Source of the DNA: Prostheceraeus crozeri
Lineage: Eukaryota; Platyhelminthes; Polycladida; Euryleptidae
DNA: 64,000 bases
Assembly (NCBI GenBank): GCA_907163375.1
Contig: CAJQUW010008721.1
Coordinates: 310,001-374,000 of the forward strand
Reading direction: 5' to 3'
A program made the position numbers and the translations under genes. Positions 1 through 11,246 of the stretch are shown one piece after another. Numbering within the stretch: position 1 is the stretch's first letter; every line of letters begins with the position of its first letter. Under the pieces are notes generated by a model. That model had not been told where the DNA came from. It made no database searches and worked only from the letters and a program-made list of their open reading frames with translations.

Positions 1-423
1 AACATCAGGAACTTGAAGAACATTAGCAATTTCTTCAATTTTCTCAATATCTTTTTCCCTCTTTTCCTCGATAGAACCACCACCGAGAACTTCAGGTAAC
101 CCAAATATTATTAAGTTGTTTACCCTGTCCTGCCGCTGCTCGACTTCTTTCAGTAAATCATCTGCAGAAGGAACAGAAGCCAAAGCGTCTGTAATATTGG
201 TGATTGCTTTTTCTTGTTCATCTTGAATCTTTCTAACTGAACTAATAATATCGTCAAGTCGATCAATTCTGGCTAACATGGAATTTAAGTTCTCGTTTAC
301 TTTATCAAGTTTCGCGGAAATAGAACTTGTAATATCGTTTTTATTGTCAACGAGGGCTTGTTTTAAAATGTCCAAAGTTATATTGCCGCTAGAATTTGAT
401 CGCGTGTTCCTGGTTGGAGTCAT
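1..423 (-). CDS. LINE ORF1 protein, N-terminal part, runs off the left edge
   Basis: An uninterrupted 141-codon frame reads leftward from an ATG at 423-421 and is still open at base 1. The first ~45 residues are Ser/Asn/Thr-rich. Next comes a heptad-like, charged stretch (IDRLDDIISSVRKIQDEQ) expected to form a coiled coil, then a QRQDRVNNLIIFGLPE block. That block matches the R-x-NN-x-x-I-FG-L motif of ORF1 proteins from CR1/L2-like LINEs and is also present in the ORF1 at 46216-46893 (RRKQRETNIVIFGLKE). Such proteins bind element RNA and act with an ORF2 endonuclease/reverse transcriptase. The element's 5' end must lie just right of 423; ORF2 would lie outside the window. Confidence 0.7.
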   Translation of the reverse strand, partial: MTPTRNTRSNSSGNITLDILKQALVDNKNDITSSISAKLDKVNENLNSMLARIDRLDDIISSVRKIQDEQEKAITNITDALASVPSADDLLKEVEQRQDRVNNLIIFGLPEVLGGGSIEEKREKDIEKIEEIANVLQVPDV

Positions 424-1792
424 TTGTGTACTTTATAGGTTACTGAGGAAATCACAATAGACAATACGTTGAATCAAGCCAGGTGCTTTCTGCAGGTTAG
501 ATATCTATTGACGTAATTGTGTTGAAATATAATATAATATATTCTAAAAGATGAAAAAATATGTAAATTATATGTATACTTTGCAAAGTTTCTAAGGATC
601 CCTGTTTATTTGTACTCAAAGCCTACCGCGTTCATCTATTATCTGCCCATAGGTCTTTAAATAGATAGGCTTTACAGCCGTATTGTAGACTCTTATGCAT
701 TAGCAGACACATAACCAAGTGTCTGATAGTTCAATAATAAATCAAATTAACACTTACCAGAGCGAACGAGAATTACTGGTCACCATCATCAAATGCCAAA
801 ACAACTTGAAATGAAGTCAACTTTGAATAGTAGCTACGTGCGTATCGAATACTGTCTTGCTCTTCAGATAACTATGACGTTGATGTAGGGTGCAAACAAT
901 AAATGATGACTCACGATCGCTGTGATGTCGGGAAAGTAGTTTATGAGATTGCTATTCTTTAGAAGCGACCGCACGAGCATAGTTTGTCATTCTTTGATTC
1001 ATGGTTTTGTAGATACACGATTATCGTCGGACAACTTTTAGTGCAAAGTTGAATTGTGCGATTAGAGAATTGTGAAATTTTCTAAGTTCCCGTTAGCTTT
1101 TAGACTTAATATCATAATACATTGTGTAAAAGGTGTAAAGGATTTAGAAAGCGCAAAAAAACGAATTTTGAAAATTTTGTAGATACACGGTTATCGTCGG
1201 ACAACGTCGGTCGGACTAACATCGATGTCGGTTTAACATCGTCGGATTTATTAAATCGCTCAGATAGCCTATAATCACTCTTGAAACTCGTGTAATTATG
1301 CGTACATGAAAAATGCGATTTCTCATGTAATTAACCTAGATTTTATGCATTATGCGATATAAAAGAAGTAGCCAAGCAACGCGTTCTAGACTTAAGGTGT
1401 AAAACAAAATTATGCATTTTTCGCTTTAAATTGCACAACAAAGTAAACCTACTCAAAGTTATGACTACCCTATATTGTGAACGCTGGACACAACAGTCCC
1501 CCTCAGCATGGAAGATTAGAAGCATTACAGTACATGATTTTGTGTGAAGCTATTTTGCCATTAATGAATAAGACAGACAGTTGCAATTTTAAAGCCTGTG
1601 TGTTTTCAATATTTCTGTTTTCACTGTCAAACGAATGACCGATGGCTTGACTTTGTGCAATTGCCTATTTCGCAATAATTTATAATCTCCTTTTTAATCT
1701 GCAGTTCTATAGTCTACATGTACTTTTAGTTCTGCAATTCTATTTCATCGAACATATTAGCTTTGAATATTCTTAAGGATATTCAGCGATGA
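424..1792. other. No gene seen; AT-rich with one 31-bp direct repeat
   Basis: No coding signal on either strand. The left part is probably the 5' untranslated region of the LINE whose ORF1 starts at 423. A 31-bp segment (core ACACGRTTATCGTCGGACAA) occurs at 1005-1035 and, with one mismatch, at 1175-1205. Confidence 0.4.
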
Positions 1793-1944
1793 AGTCAATA
1801 AAATAAAACAACACTATTGATGCTCCGACCACACTCGCCTTGCACCCGTTTCAATAGGCAACGCTGAATATGCTACTTCGGTTCGATTCCCGGGTTAAGC
1901 GACTGAGGTCGTGGAATCAAGGGTGTTGCTGTTCTTTATTGACT
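1793..1944. mobile_element. Small MITE with ~22-bp inverted ends
   Basis: The left end AGTCAATAAAATAAAACAAC is mirrored at the right end (reverse complement AGTCAATAAAGAACAGCAAC). The 152-bp unit has no coding capacity. No clear target duplication was found, so the superfamily is open. Its centre holds a GGTTCGATTCC word like a pol III B box, but no tRNA fold goes with it. Confidence 0.45.
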
Positions 1945-2264
1945 TAAAGTTGTTATTCTCTTGAGATATTTATTATATTACGTCAGACCTTTCCTGTCAA
2001 TTTTAGCCATGGATAGTGGACTGTAATAATTCTTTAGCCATGAAGGCATGAAGATTTGGAGTTATCAGCATTTGTCAGACTTGTTAATGTCAAGCTCATA
2101 AGCTCGATATAACAATGGCATAAGGACTCGACACTAATGTAGCGTTGGTCTATTATATGATGCAGCAATCACTGCCAATGAAACAATAAATCGAAGTTGG
2201 AAAAAATCTGCCTTCGACTCCGATAGTGACATTTTTATGACTCCAACCCCGCACTTGTCATATT
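1945..2264. other. No gene seen
   Basis: Non-coding stretch between the small MITE and the hAT-type element. I see no structure in it. Confidence 0.4.
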
Positions 2265-2272
2265 GAAACTAT

Positions 2273-3086
2273 CAGAGTTTCGACCTCGATAGAAATTTCT
2301 ATCGAGGTCGAGGTCGAGGTCCGGTCGAGGTCAGGATTTTCATCGAGTTCGAGGTCGAGGTCCGGTCGAGGTCAGGATTTTTATCGAGGTCGAGGTCCGG
2401 TCGAGTTCAGGATTTTTATCGAGGTCGAGGTCCGGTCGAGGTCAGTACTTTTATCGAGGTCGAGGTCGAGGTACGGTCGAGTTCAGGTTTATTTTTTTCT
2501 TTATTCATTCGATACTTTGATGTTGTTGATATGGCGCATATTAAGAACGATGCTAATAGGACTAGAGGTAACTTTTGGGGGGGGGTATGCCCCTATGATC
2601 CATTCCGATACACTTGGTAGATATGTGGTGTAATAGGCTATCCATCAAATAGTAAAGTTAACACATTCGTTCGCAAAACTATATACGCATCCTTGACCTG
2701 GTGAGACAGGTCGGAACACATTTGCTCATGAATACAAGCTTCTCAATGGTTTAAGACGCAAAAATGACTTATTTTCTCATTGTGGTACAGAGGAATTTAA
2801 ATTGCAAACTAATACATGTAAATAATGGATTCATATATCTACATAAAGGTGGGGAAAATTGTCAGAAACAGAATAACAAGATCTATTGAAGACAATTATT
2901 TGATTTCAAAAACAATATTGCCTGTACTAAATCAGACTTCATTCGGGTTCGCCGATCAGTCAGCAGAATTTTCATTACATAAGTTTCAGCAACCGACTGA
3001 CCTCGACCTCGATATGCTTCATGTCGAGGTCGAGGTCGGGAAAAAGTTATCGAGGACGCAAGGTCGAGGTCGAGGTCGAAACTCTG
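2273..3086. mobile_element. hAT-type non-autonomous element, GAGGTC-repeat ends, 8-bp duplication
   Basis: The 8-bp sequence GAAACTAT stands at 2265-2272 and again at 3087-3094. Between them the element starts CAGAGTTTCGACCTCGA and ends with its exact reverse complement, a 17-bp terminal inverted repeat. An 8-bp duplication with a CAG start is characteristic of hAT transposons. The left subterminal part (2281-2487) is a minisatellite built on GAGGTC, with longer units ending in CCGGTCGAGGTCAGG; the right part (2996-3082) has fewer units. The interior encodes nothing recognisable. The perfect duplication and ends argue for a fairly recent insertion. Confidence 0.85.
2281..2487. repeat. GAGGTC-based minisatellite in the left arm of the hAT-type element
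   Basis: About five imperfect units of 33-48 bp, each with runs of the hexamer GAGGTC, a CCGGTCGAG step and a TTTTATC spacer. It opens with a palindrome at 2280-2310 centred on GAAATTTC. Confidence 0.8.
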
Positions 3087-3137
3087 GAAACTATGGAGCA
3101 GTTAAAGTGCAGGGATACAGGGCAGAATTATTTGCGC

Positions 3138-3265
3138 TCTAGAATATTAGGGGAACTGAAAATATCACATCGTCATCGTTATTTGACAGGGTTGACGTGG
3201 GGATTGAAATTTGAGTCCCCAGCCCACCTCATGCGCACACAAAAACCTGTGGGCATCCCCACAGA
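3138..3265 (+). repeat. First copy of an exact 128-bp direct duplication
   Basis: Identical, by eye, to 3815-3942. It begins TCTAGAATATTAGGGG and ends at a small hairpin (CCTGTGGG..CCCCACAG). It lies 44 bp after the right duplication of the hAT-type element. Confidence 0.8.
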
Positions 3266-3510
3266 ATTCCCATGCCCCACAGGATAAGAAACGTAATTTA
3301 TATGCTACTTTTCTTCATATTATGGAATAACTGATATCCGTTATTTCAATTTCAATGGAACTTAAAACATGATACGATCCAGCACCTGCCTTCGCTGATT
3401 AGATTATAACGTAATGATTTTCACTGCAATTTCCTTTTTGTCGCCTCATCAACTCATATATTACTTTCATAACACAACCGAACTCAGACGAATGCATTTG
3501 TATTGAAATG

Positions 3511-3610
3511 GCTCTTCAATGGTTGCCAGGCCGTCAAAAAGAGGGTACCAATTAAATTTATGATATTAATTGGTACCCTTTTTTTGATGACCTGGCAACC
3601 ATTGAAGAGC
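3511..3610. repeat. 100-bp foldback (palindromic) element
   Basis: Two arms of about 45 bp, starting GCTCTTCAATGGTTGCCAGG and ending in its complement, meet at a short AT centre. One arm is GTCAAAAAGAGGGTACCAAT and the other pairs with it with only a couple of mismatches. The RNA or single strand would form a near-perfect hairpin. Likely a tiny MITE; no target duplication is clear. Confidence 0.75.
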
Positions 3611-3814
3611 GTATGATTATTTGCTCGTACGTGGGCAAAATCACGGTAGCGCTCGCTACATTTAATAGCAAAGCTCGATCATTCCAACGATCCTCGATCA
3701 TTCGATCAAACTAACATTCTCTATGATACGATATTCTTTTTGAATAATCTGAAGATACAGTTTGATGGAACACAACATCGACTTATTACATACAAAATAT
3801 CAATTTCATGATAT

Positions 3815-3942
3815 TCTAGAATATTAGGGGAACTGAAAATATCACATCGTCATCGTTATTTGACAGGGTTGACGTGGGGATTGAAATTTGAGTCCCCAGC
3901 CCACCTCATGCGCACACAAAAACCTGTGGGCATCCCCACAGA
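3815..3942 (+). repeat. Second copy of the exact 128-bp duplication
   Basis: Same 128 bases as 3138-3265, start-to-start distance 677 bp. It ends where the leader of the LINE ORF2 at 4503 begins, so the unit may be a repeated LINE 5' region or a local duplication. Confidence 0.8.
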
Positions 3943-4496
3943 GGTAACTTGTCCATTGTAAAATGTCCATATCAGGCATTGTGATCGGTTGGTCGTTTTC
4001 TGTCTCGTGTCTGTTTTTCGAGTTTTGCCTCTCCCTGTTCGCACATCGTCGTTGATTTGGCCGTTTTTGGTATCATTGTGATTGTTAGACGGTCCTGATT
4101 TTCTTTCGGCTGTTTTCGGGGCCTGATTTTGGCCATTGATTGGAGTTTTTTGTGATTTTTTGTCCATCCCATCCTATGAGTGGTATTCATCAACGAATTC
4201 TTGGTGATTGCTTGCATTACACAAGTTTGGATTTTCTCAGTGTCCCTCCGTTTCTATTTTTGGCTCCTGTTACCGGAGCCGTCTCTAAGCGATCATCGAT
4301 CTTTGTATTTCGAAGTGTGTTTCAGTTGTCTGATATTGTAAGTCTGCACATCATCTGTTTTGCGATCAAATCAGCTGTTCGCTTGTGGCTTCTGTAACAC
4401 CCTCCTTCACAAAAGTGTCTGTTAGTATCGATTTTTTGCACGTGACTTATTACGTATAACTTGACGTTTCAAGATGACGGATACAATTTCAGCTGA
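3943..4496. other. Leader upstream of the LINE ORF2
   Basis: No ORF1-like protein (coiled coil plus FGL block) is seen, although both other LINE 5' regions in the window have one. The stretch is T-rich on the plus strand. A stop at 4494-4496 closes the ORF2 frame, and a TTTTTCAG pyrimidine tract lies at 4506-4513. Confidence 0.4.
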
Positions 4497-4502
4497 TCGA
4501 CT

Positions 4503-7124
4503 GTGTTTTTCAGGTTCCCAATTTTTCTTCTCCTGAATGCGCGCTCAATTGCAACTCCCGGAAAAATTGACGAACTTAGACTTTCTTGTGCTTCCCATAA
4601 ACCCGATATTGTAATTGTTACAGAATCCTGGCTCAACGAAACCCACGAAGATTGTCTTTTTCATGTTCCTGGCTATAATATTTTTAGATGTGATCGAGTC
4701 AATCATCGGGGTGGAGGTGTTGCTACTTGGATTAGCTCCTCCTTGAATGTTCGGCGCCTTTTTGCTGAAATAAATTTTTATGAAATTGTTTGCTTGCATA
4801 TAAAGCACAGTAACACCAATTATTTTTTGGCTGCTATTTACATTCCTCCACATTTGAATAGTGAAGAATTGTTGTCAATTTCAGAATCACTCATTGATAT
4901 TATTGATGAAGTTTTAAACGATTTTCCTGACGTGCACATAATCATAGCTGGTGATTTGAATCATTTTGATTGCGCGTATCTAAAGAATGTTTTTGATTTA
5001 TGTGATAAGGTTGTCACTCCTACTCGCGGTGATGCTATTCTCGACAAGTTCTTGGTTAGTCGGTCTTTAGACATGTACTATCCCAATGCGACTGTAGGTT
5101 CGCCCTTATCTTTACATCGCAGAGGCTCACATTGTCAAGTGTTGTTAAAGCCATTACATGGAGATGTAATACAGGACTTTCAGAGAGAACACTTTGTATA
5201 TGATACACGTAAAAGATATGTTTTTGATTTTTTGACCAAACTCAAAGATTGCTCCTTTCATGATTTGTATCTTGAAAATGATTTAGATAAGAAAACAAAT
5301 TTGTTCTATTCTAAATTTTCTGATTGTCTATCTGTCATCCCTTGTAAAGTTGTGTCTATGTCATCACGTGACAAACCGTGGATGACCCCATTTTTGAAGG
5401 ACCTCATTAACAAAAGATGGTCAGCTTTTCGCAACAAAGATTTCCTATCATACAATTTTTACAAGGAAAAGTGCAAGGTTGAAATAGCCAATTGTAAGAG
5501 CAGATGGGTGCAAAGATCTATAAATTCAAGCCGCAGAGTGTGGAACATCGTTAATGATTTGAAGGGAAAATGTACTAACGATCCGCTGAGATCAATCATT
5601 TCCAACTTTCCGGACCTTGAATCAGCTGCGAATGCAATTAACGAAATATTTGCCGAATCTTTTACACAGACGGATTTCTCATATGAATACGCAGACGACA
5701 ACTGGTGTCCATTGACTGAGCCTCATGATGTTTTCAATTTTTTAGAGAAGCTATCTGTCACCAAAGCAACTGGTTCCGATGGTATACCAAATCGTTTTTA
5801 CAAGCTTGCATCTCCGTATATTTCTGAGCCTCTGTGTAATTTGATAAATTGTTCTATCATTCAACGTAAAGTACCATCTGTTTTCAAATATTGTGTCGTA
5901 TCTCCTGTTCCTAAGAATTCTCCGCCTAGTATTGATCAACTTCGTCCAATCAATTTGTTAAGTGCACCAGCCAAAATGTTGGAGTCTCATATTTTGAGTG
6001 TAATGCGGGATAAGTTTGAAACCAATATCCCATGTTTCCAATTTGCTTATAAGAAGTTTTCTGATACAAATTGTTGTCTTGTTTCTATGCACAATGCCAT
6101 TACAGAAATTTTGGATCGCACAGACACTGGTGCGTGTATGGTGTTAAACTATGATTTTTCTAAGGCGTTTGATAGAATTTGCCACAAAACATTAGTAGAG
6201 AAGCTGTGCAAACTTTGTTATCCAGCTGGTTTTATTAAATGGCTCTGTTCTTATTTGACCGACCGTTTTCAATGTGTCAAGCTGGGTAGTACTTTTAGTT
6301 ATCCAGTCGCTGTTACAAGTGGTGCCCCACAGGGTTCTTTGTTAGGGCCATTTCTATTTGTCTTGTATTGTAGCGACATCAAACCATTGTCATCAAAAAC
6401 TTATATTTCGATGTATGCTGACGATATTTGTGAGATTTGTCCGATTTCCAAGTTCGAAAGTGACAATTCCATTGAGCTTTTGCTATCAGAATTTTATAAT
6501 ATAAAGATGTGGTCTTCTTCAAATAATCTACTATTGAATGAGACGAAAACTAAGGCTCTATGTATCGGTAAGAAGTGTTTCGACGTGTATTCCCCTTTTC
6601 CTTTCCCAATGGTCACAGAAATGAAGATCTTGGGTGTTACATGGTGTGACAGTTTGAGTTGGAGCATTCATTTTCGTAATGTGTTCAAAATTTGTTCAAG
6701 GCGTTTGTACATGATTAGAATACTTAAACGTTTGCTAAACCATGATGATCTGTGGATTGTTTTTAACAGCGTTGCACGTAGTATTGTTATGTACTGTTCT
6801 TCCTTATTTGGCATTCTAAACGCGGAAATTGTTCAGAAAATCGAAAGACTTTTTAAGCGTGCGAGAAAGATTATTTGTATGCCCAACTGTAAATGCAACA
6901 ACAATGCCGCTAACTTTCATCAAAAACGTCTCCTAAGTTTCAAGACCTTCTTCGAAAAGTGCCAGTTGACAAATCATCCACTACATTCAATCGTTTCTCA
7001 CCCACGAAATGGAAGGCTGACAGTCCCTTACTGCAGAACGACTTTGCGACAGAACTGTTATGTGATAATGTCAATTTTAGTTATGAATAACCTCACTGAT
7101 CTCACATGTGCCATTCCTTATTGA
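4503..7124 (+). CDS. LINE ORF2: endonuclease plus reverse transcriptase (CR1/L2-like)
   Basis: An open frame of 873 codons encodes the retrotransposition enzyme of a non-LTR element: an APE-type endonuclease nicks target DNA and the reverse transcriptase copies element RNA from the nick. Residues ~8-210 are endonuclease-like (LLLNARSI start, VTESWLN, IAGDLNHFD). Reverse transcriptase follows from ~400: KATGSDGIPNRFYK, RPINLLSAPAKMLE, YDFSKAFDR, SGAPQGSLLGP and the catalytic YADD at 638-641. The C-terminal HPLHSIV segment recurs in the LINE at 46968. No in-frame ATG precedes the endonuclease; the frame opens at 4497 after a stop and the first codon counted is GTG, so the true start is uncertain. 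No ORF1 lies upstream. The long open frame suggests a young copy. Confidence 0.9.
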   Translation: MFFRFPIFLLLNARSIATPGKIDELRLSCASHKPDIVIVTESWLNETHEDCLFHVPGYNIFRCDRVNHRGGGVATWISSSLNVRRLFAEINFYEIVCLHIKHSNTNYFLAAIYIPPHLNSEELLSISESLIDIIDEVLNDFPDVHIIIAGDLNHFDCAYLKNVFDLCDKVVTPTRGDAILDKFLVSRSLDMYYPNATVGSPLSLHRRGSHCQVLLKPLHGDVIQDFQREHFVYDTRKRYVFDFLTKLKDCSFHDLYLENDLDKKTNLFYSKFSDCLSVIPCKVVSMSSRDKPWMTPFLKDLINKRWSAFRNKDFLSYNFYKEKCKVEIANCKSRWVQRSINSSRRVWNIVNDLKGKCTNDPLRSIISNFPDLESAANAINEIFAESFTQTDFSYEYADDNWCPLTEPHDVFNFLEKLSVTKATGSDGIPNRFYKLASPYISEPLCNLINCSIIQRKVPSVFKYCVVSPVPKNSPPSIDQLRPINLLSAPAKMLESHILSVMRDKFETNIPCFQFAYKKFSDTNCCLVSMHNAITEILDRTDTGACMVLNYDFSKAFDRICHKTLVEKLCKLCYPAGFIKWLCSYLTDRFQCVKLGSTFSYPVAVTSGAPQGSLLGPFLFVLYCSDIKPLSSKTYISMYADDICEICPISKFESDNSIELLLSEFYNIKMWSSSNNLLLNETKTKALCIGKKCFDVYSPFPFPMVTEMKILGVTWCDSLSWSIHFRNVFKICSRRLYMIRILKRLLNHDDLWIVFNSVARSIVMYCSSLFGILNAEIVQKIERLFKRARKIICMPNCKCNNNAANFHQKRLLSFKTFFEKCQLTNHPLHSIVSHPRNGRLTVPYCRTTLRQNCYVIMSILVMNNLTDLTCAIPY

Positions 7125-7196
7125 CCTATTCGTGCTATGTTACTTTTGATTTTTATTTGGACAATATATATAATTTATTCTTATTCTTATTCTTAT
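7125..7196 (+). repeat. LINE 3' untranslated region with (TTATTC)n tail
   Basis: A short trailer after the ORF2 stop ends in TTATTC repeats at 7175-7196. CR1/L2-like LINEs end in short tandem repeats rather than poly(A), so this marks the element's 3' end. Confidence 0.75.
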
Positions 7197-7857
7197 ATCT
7201 CTACATTTGTGCACAGAGATCATAATATGGTAACGCTCGTGACAGAGATAAATATTTCATTATAGATTTTTTAGGTTGCACTGATATTTTATCTAAATGA
7301 CAAAACCTGTTGTCTCAAAAACGAAATGATAGATAAATAATGAATAGTCGATGATTTCTTCATGCTTGAGTACATGTAGATTACTGAAAGCACCGATTGC
7401 GAGATGTCAATCGATCTTGACAGCAACGCTCGCGACATTATCTTATAAAATTACAAATAACACAAATTTTGCCATTAAATTTGCCATCACAGAGGATAGT
7501 AATGATGAATATTATAAGATTGAACGTTTAGTTTAGAAATAGCACACCAAACATTTCATTTGTATCGGAATCATAACACAGAAGTTAAGCATAATGTAAG
7601 CTTAAGATGAACGTCAACATCGGAGAGTACTTTATCTTGGTAGCTATAGCCATAGAATCATGAACAAGCTTTTGTCACTGGAGGAAGAAAATTCGCTTGA
7701 CTCAACGAGTCTTTCTCTGACTTAGGACAGGAAATGGAACTTCTTTATTAGTCCTCGTACACATACCTCGCTTCGATGTAGGCACATGAATTAATTCTGT
7801 CTGTGTTGTAGGTTAAACAACTTCAATAAAGGATTGGGCGCATTAATGAATGCCAAA
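7197..7857. other. No gene seen; two copies of a GCTCGYGACA motif
   Basis: Non-coding. The words GGTAACGCTCGTGACA (7227) and GCAACGCTCGCGACATT (7421) belong to a motif that recurs at 3642, 9751 and 9931 in the same orientation. Confidence 0.4.
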
Positions 7858-7859
7858 TA

Positions 7860-9493
7860 CAGATTGTTTCATAAAAAATGGATCACCCTTAAACATCGCC
7901 TTAACTTCAACTTTGTCTAGCTCCGCCAAACTTGAACGAATTTCTCTGAAATTTGGAAGATATGTCAGTTGTGATTATTAATATCATTGTTGGAAATTTC
8001 AAGCATGAATATTGAGTTGTTTTCCTGTTATAGATAAAAAAGTAGTAGATAATTTGATCTTCATTTAGCAATGTTACACAAAATCATACCTCACTCTTAT
8101 AAAATTACATTTGTTTCCTTTGTTATGTAATATGTTGTTCTACAAGCCAAAAGCTATCAAGCAAAAAAAAAATAGAGAAAATCGGTCAATCAGAGCCAGT
8201 ATAGCACCATTATTCATCAACAATAATGTAACTGCTACATGTGATTAACTGGACTTCATGTTCCATAGCTTCCTGACTTCGTTGCGGTGGTGTTGGCAGT
8301 ACTCCTGATTGCTTTCAGCTATCTCTTACCGGTTGAAAACAATACAAAGCAGAAATGAACAGTAACGAGATCGCATTCACAAAAGGCAAAGTCTCAGCCT
8401 TCTAGAACTAGGGTCTTCTTTGCGAGCTGCAAGCAAGCGACTAAATGTCCCTTACACAAATGTGCATCGATGGCATGATGATGCTTTTCGACTCTGTTGT
8501 AAAGAGGGCTCTGGCCGTCCACGCAAAACATCCAAACGTAGAGACCGCTTAATTTTGAGATTTGTTAAAGTTGATTCAAGTCTCTCGTTAACTGAGATGG
8601 CTGCACTAGTCTCGTCTATTTCTAAGTCCACTATTCGTAGAAGACTTATTGAGTCGAATTTCAAGAGCTGTAAGAGGCCCTCTCAGATCGAATCATCAGA
8701 TCAGCATACAAAAAGACGTCTCAGATGGGCAATGAGTCATTGTCACTGGCGAAATCAATGGGATCGGGTTGTCTGGTCTGATGAGACATCAGTCCGTCTG
8801 AAGGATAGTGATGGTCGATTGAGATTATGGATAAAATCTGATTAGGAAATTCCGAGACATTTACATCGTCCCCGGGTACAAGGTGGTGCGACTCTACTGA
8901 TTTGGGCTGGCATTTGGACCAATGGCCGCTCTGAACTTCACATACAGCAAGGAACCATGAATTCTGAACGCTATGTGAATGTTTTACGAATGAACATTGG
9001 CCAAATGACAGATCAACTTGGTGATCCATCGACTTGGTTATTTATGGATGATACAGGAGTAGTAGAGTCAACTTATGCAAGTCTCAATTAGGACTTAGGA
9101 CATTATCTTGGCCAGCTCGTTCTCCTGATCTGAATCCCATAGAAAATGTATGGAGCATTCTAAAACGTAACGTTCGTCGTTAACTGCTACCTACAGATGG
9201 CATATCACAACTTACGTCACTGTTAAAAAGAGAGTGGAGAAAGTTAGATCCGTCAAAAATCAACGATATCATCGAATCAATGCCTAGACGAATTGGTAAT
9301 GTCATTGACAATAAGGGTAGGTCCACAAAATATTAGCTTCTTAAGAACTGTTACTGTATCATAGCTTATCAGATTATATAAGGACATTTAAATATATTAG
9401 GGACATGAAATAACATGAAAAATGCTTTCTGTATCATACTTATGTTTTATTTAGTCAAATTTTAGGATGATCCACTTTTTATGAAACGGACTG
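7860..9493 (+). mobile_element. Tc1-like DNA transposon, decayed, TA duplication
   Basis: TA at 7858-7859 and 9494-9495 bracket a 1634-bp unit. The ends form imperfect inverted repeats: left CAGATTGTTTCATAAAAAAT, right end as reverse complement CAGTCCGTTTCATAAAAAGT, both followed by GGATCA. It contains a decayed Tc1-family transposase. Confidence 0.85.
8355..9336 (+). pseudogene. Tc1-like transposase pseudogene
   Basis: A cut-and-paste transposase relic. An ATG at 8355 starts a short frame, then the main frame (8420-8845) holds the helix-turn-helix part with GSGRPRKTSKRRD, the second HTH (SKSTIRRRLIES) and the first catalytic acid in WSDETSV. An in-frame TAG at 8843-8845 ends it, but homology continues in the same frame (RPRVQGGATLLIWAGIW, then FMDDTG where QDNAP is usual). 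A frameshift leads to SPDLNPIENVW with the last Glu, and a C-terminus SMPRRIGNVIDNKG ends at the stop 9334-9336. At least one stop and two frameshifts make it inactive. Confidence 0.85.
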
Positions 9494-9495
9494 TA

Positions 9496-11246
9496 TAATT
9501 CAGATTGGCATTGCTATCTTAATTTCAATAACAAATAGAGCTAGATAATTGCAACTAGGCCAACAATCAGACTACTATACAGTGATTTGCAGCTGTCCGT
9601 AATTAATTACACTTTCTGAGTATTTGGCACAATCTGGTATAGGCCTACTTGTAAGTAATATCGAATTAGAGATCTCGAGATCTCGGTATTCGACAAATAT
9701 TGATTCTGGAGATTGAGATTCGAGATCGAGATTAAATTCATTAAGTGTATGTCATGGTAACGCTCGCGACAGATACTAAATTTATTATCTACTGTACCAT
9801 AAAGTAGACTTAGAATAACTTTGTTGATTACATGCTGATTAGTATTCATGGAAAGTCGGTCATCTTTGGTAGTATAAACTGGAAAACTGGATAATCATTC
9901 ATGTCTGCGAGGAAAACGCTTTTTCTATATTTTAGGTAGCGCTCGCGACATTTTAATATAGAAATTTAATATTTTCTAAAGAGTCATAATTAACTTTGAC
10001 AGGAAGTTGTCTTTCAGATACATTGACTAACGTGAAATTTTCTATCATAACGATTTTTCAACATAATATTGACAGAATATTGAACTGAATATCCATGCAG
10101 ACATATTTCAGCTCTTTAGTTGGCATGCGTCTGAACTTCAGACTATATATTATATCAAAGTCATCGGCATAATTCGTTAAAAACTGATTTGAAATTTTAC
10201 GTCGGTGCAACCAACTCGTAGTTTGACCCACGTAGCCAACAGTAGCGGTTCCGGCACTAGTTGACATGCCACGCTCAATCACGCGTAATTCACGCGTGAA
10301 CCACGCCTAATTACACATGATCCCAAACATCCGTGGCTATGCGGGACATTGCTGCAACATCTGTCGGCAGTCATGTTATAAAGACATTGTGTCTCATGTG
10401 TCTGCATGTATCAGAGGCTAAACAATGTGATAGTACCTCAATTTCATGCTCAGGGAAGACAGAACATGCTTAGCGGTTCATCCGTAGTTCAAGCGGCAAC
10501 GCAGACAACCGTAGACGACGCGCAAGCTATTAACTATTGTCTTATGCATCGGATTTGCTGAGAATTTTGAATTGCATCTATGGGGACACGTTGCACCACC
10601 GACAGGTCGTTTACTTGAATATTATACATTGAAAAGAGTTCAGAACCGCTTCGTGGATATTCTGATAATCCACCGTAATCGAAACAATGAACATTGAAAC
10701 ATTGAAGACACGTCGCACCACCGACAGGTCGGTTACTTAAATGCAATATATTGAAAAGAGCTCAGAACTTCGTGCGGGCCTAAATTGTTGTTATACATTA
10801 CAGATATTCTCTATTTTGATAATCCTGTGCAGTCGAAATTATGAATATTGAAAAGTGGCTTCAGGACACAAAATTTCAAGCTTTCTGTGATCCATTTATT
10901 ATCTACTTTATGCATAAAGTTTGATAGAGATGCTTTATTAGGACTTCTTTTATATCTTTAAAATGGCTTATCATATTTACATATCACGCAAGCATAATTC
11001 ATATTACATAATCATTATGAATCAATGTGACTTTATCTGCATGCACATAAGGGATTTACCGGCATATAAACTCCGGAGTTACCGGCGATTATAGTCGCAT
11101 AAAAAGGCGTGCGAATCAGCCTCCATTCATTTCCACCATAAAACCAGCTTATAGCGTTCTTCCCTTTCAGGCGTCCCTCACACGCCGATGGAAATTATTA
11201 GACATTCAAAATCATTGTCAATGTGGATCAGCCAAGGTGTTTGATG
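9496..11246. other. No gene seen; tandem duplication and short repeats
   Basis: Non-coding. A GAGATC-rich patch at 9662-9738 resembles the short-period ends of the hAT-type families but lacks clear ends. A unit beginning GACACGTYGCACCACCGACA occurs at 10585 and 10707, an imperfect tandem duplication of about 122 bp reaching ~10850. The CGCTCGCGACA motif occurs at 9756 and 9936. Confidence 0.4.

Noticed and set aside
1793-1944. tRNA gene or tRNA-derived SINE suggested by a GGTTCGATTCC B-box word
   Set aside because: The T-arm pairs poorly, no A box or acceptor stem is visible, and the inverted ends explain the unit as a MITE.
2281-2487. CRISPR-like array
   Set aside because: The repeats are contiguous GAGGTC variants without unique spacers, and the surroundings are eukaryotic.
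2825-3287. Arg/Val/Glu-rich frames near 3.0 kb
   Set aside because: Translation of the GAGGTC repeats of the hAT-type element's right arm.
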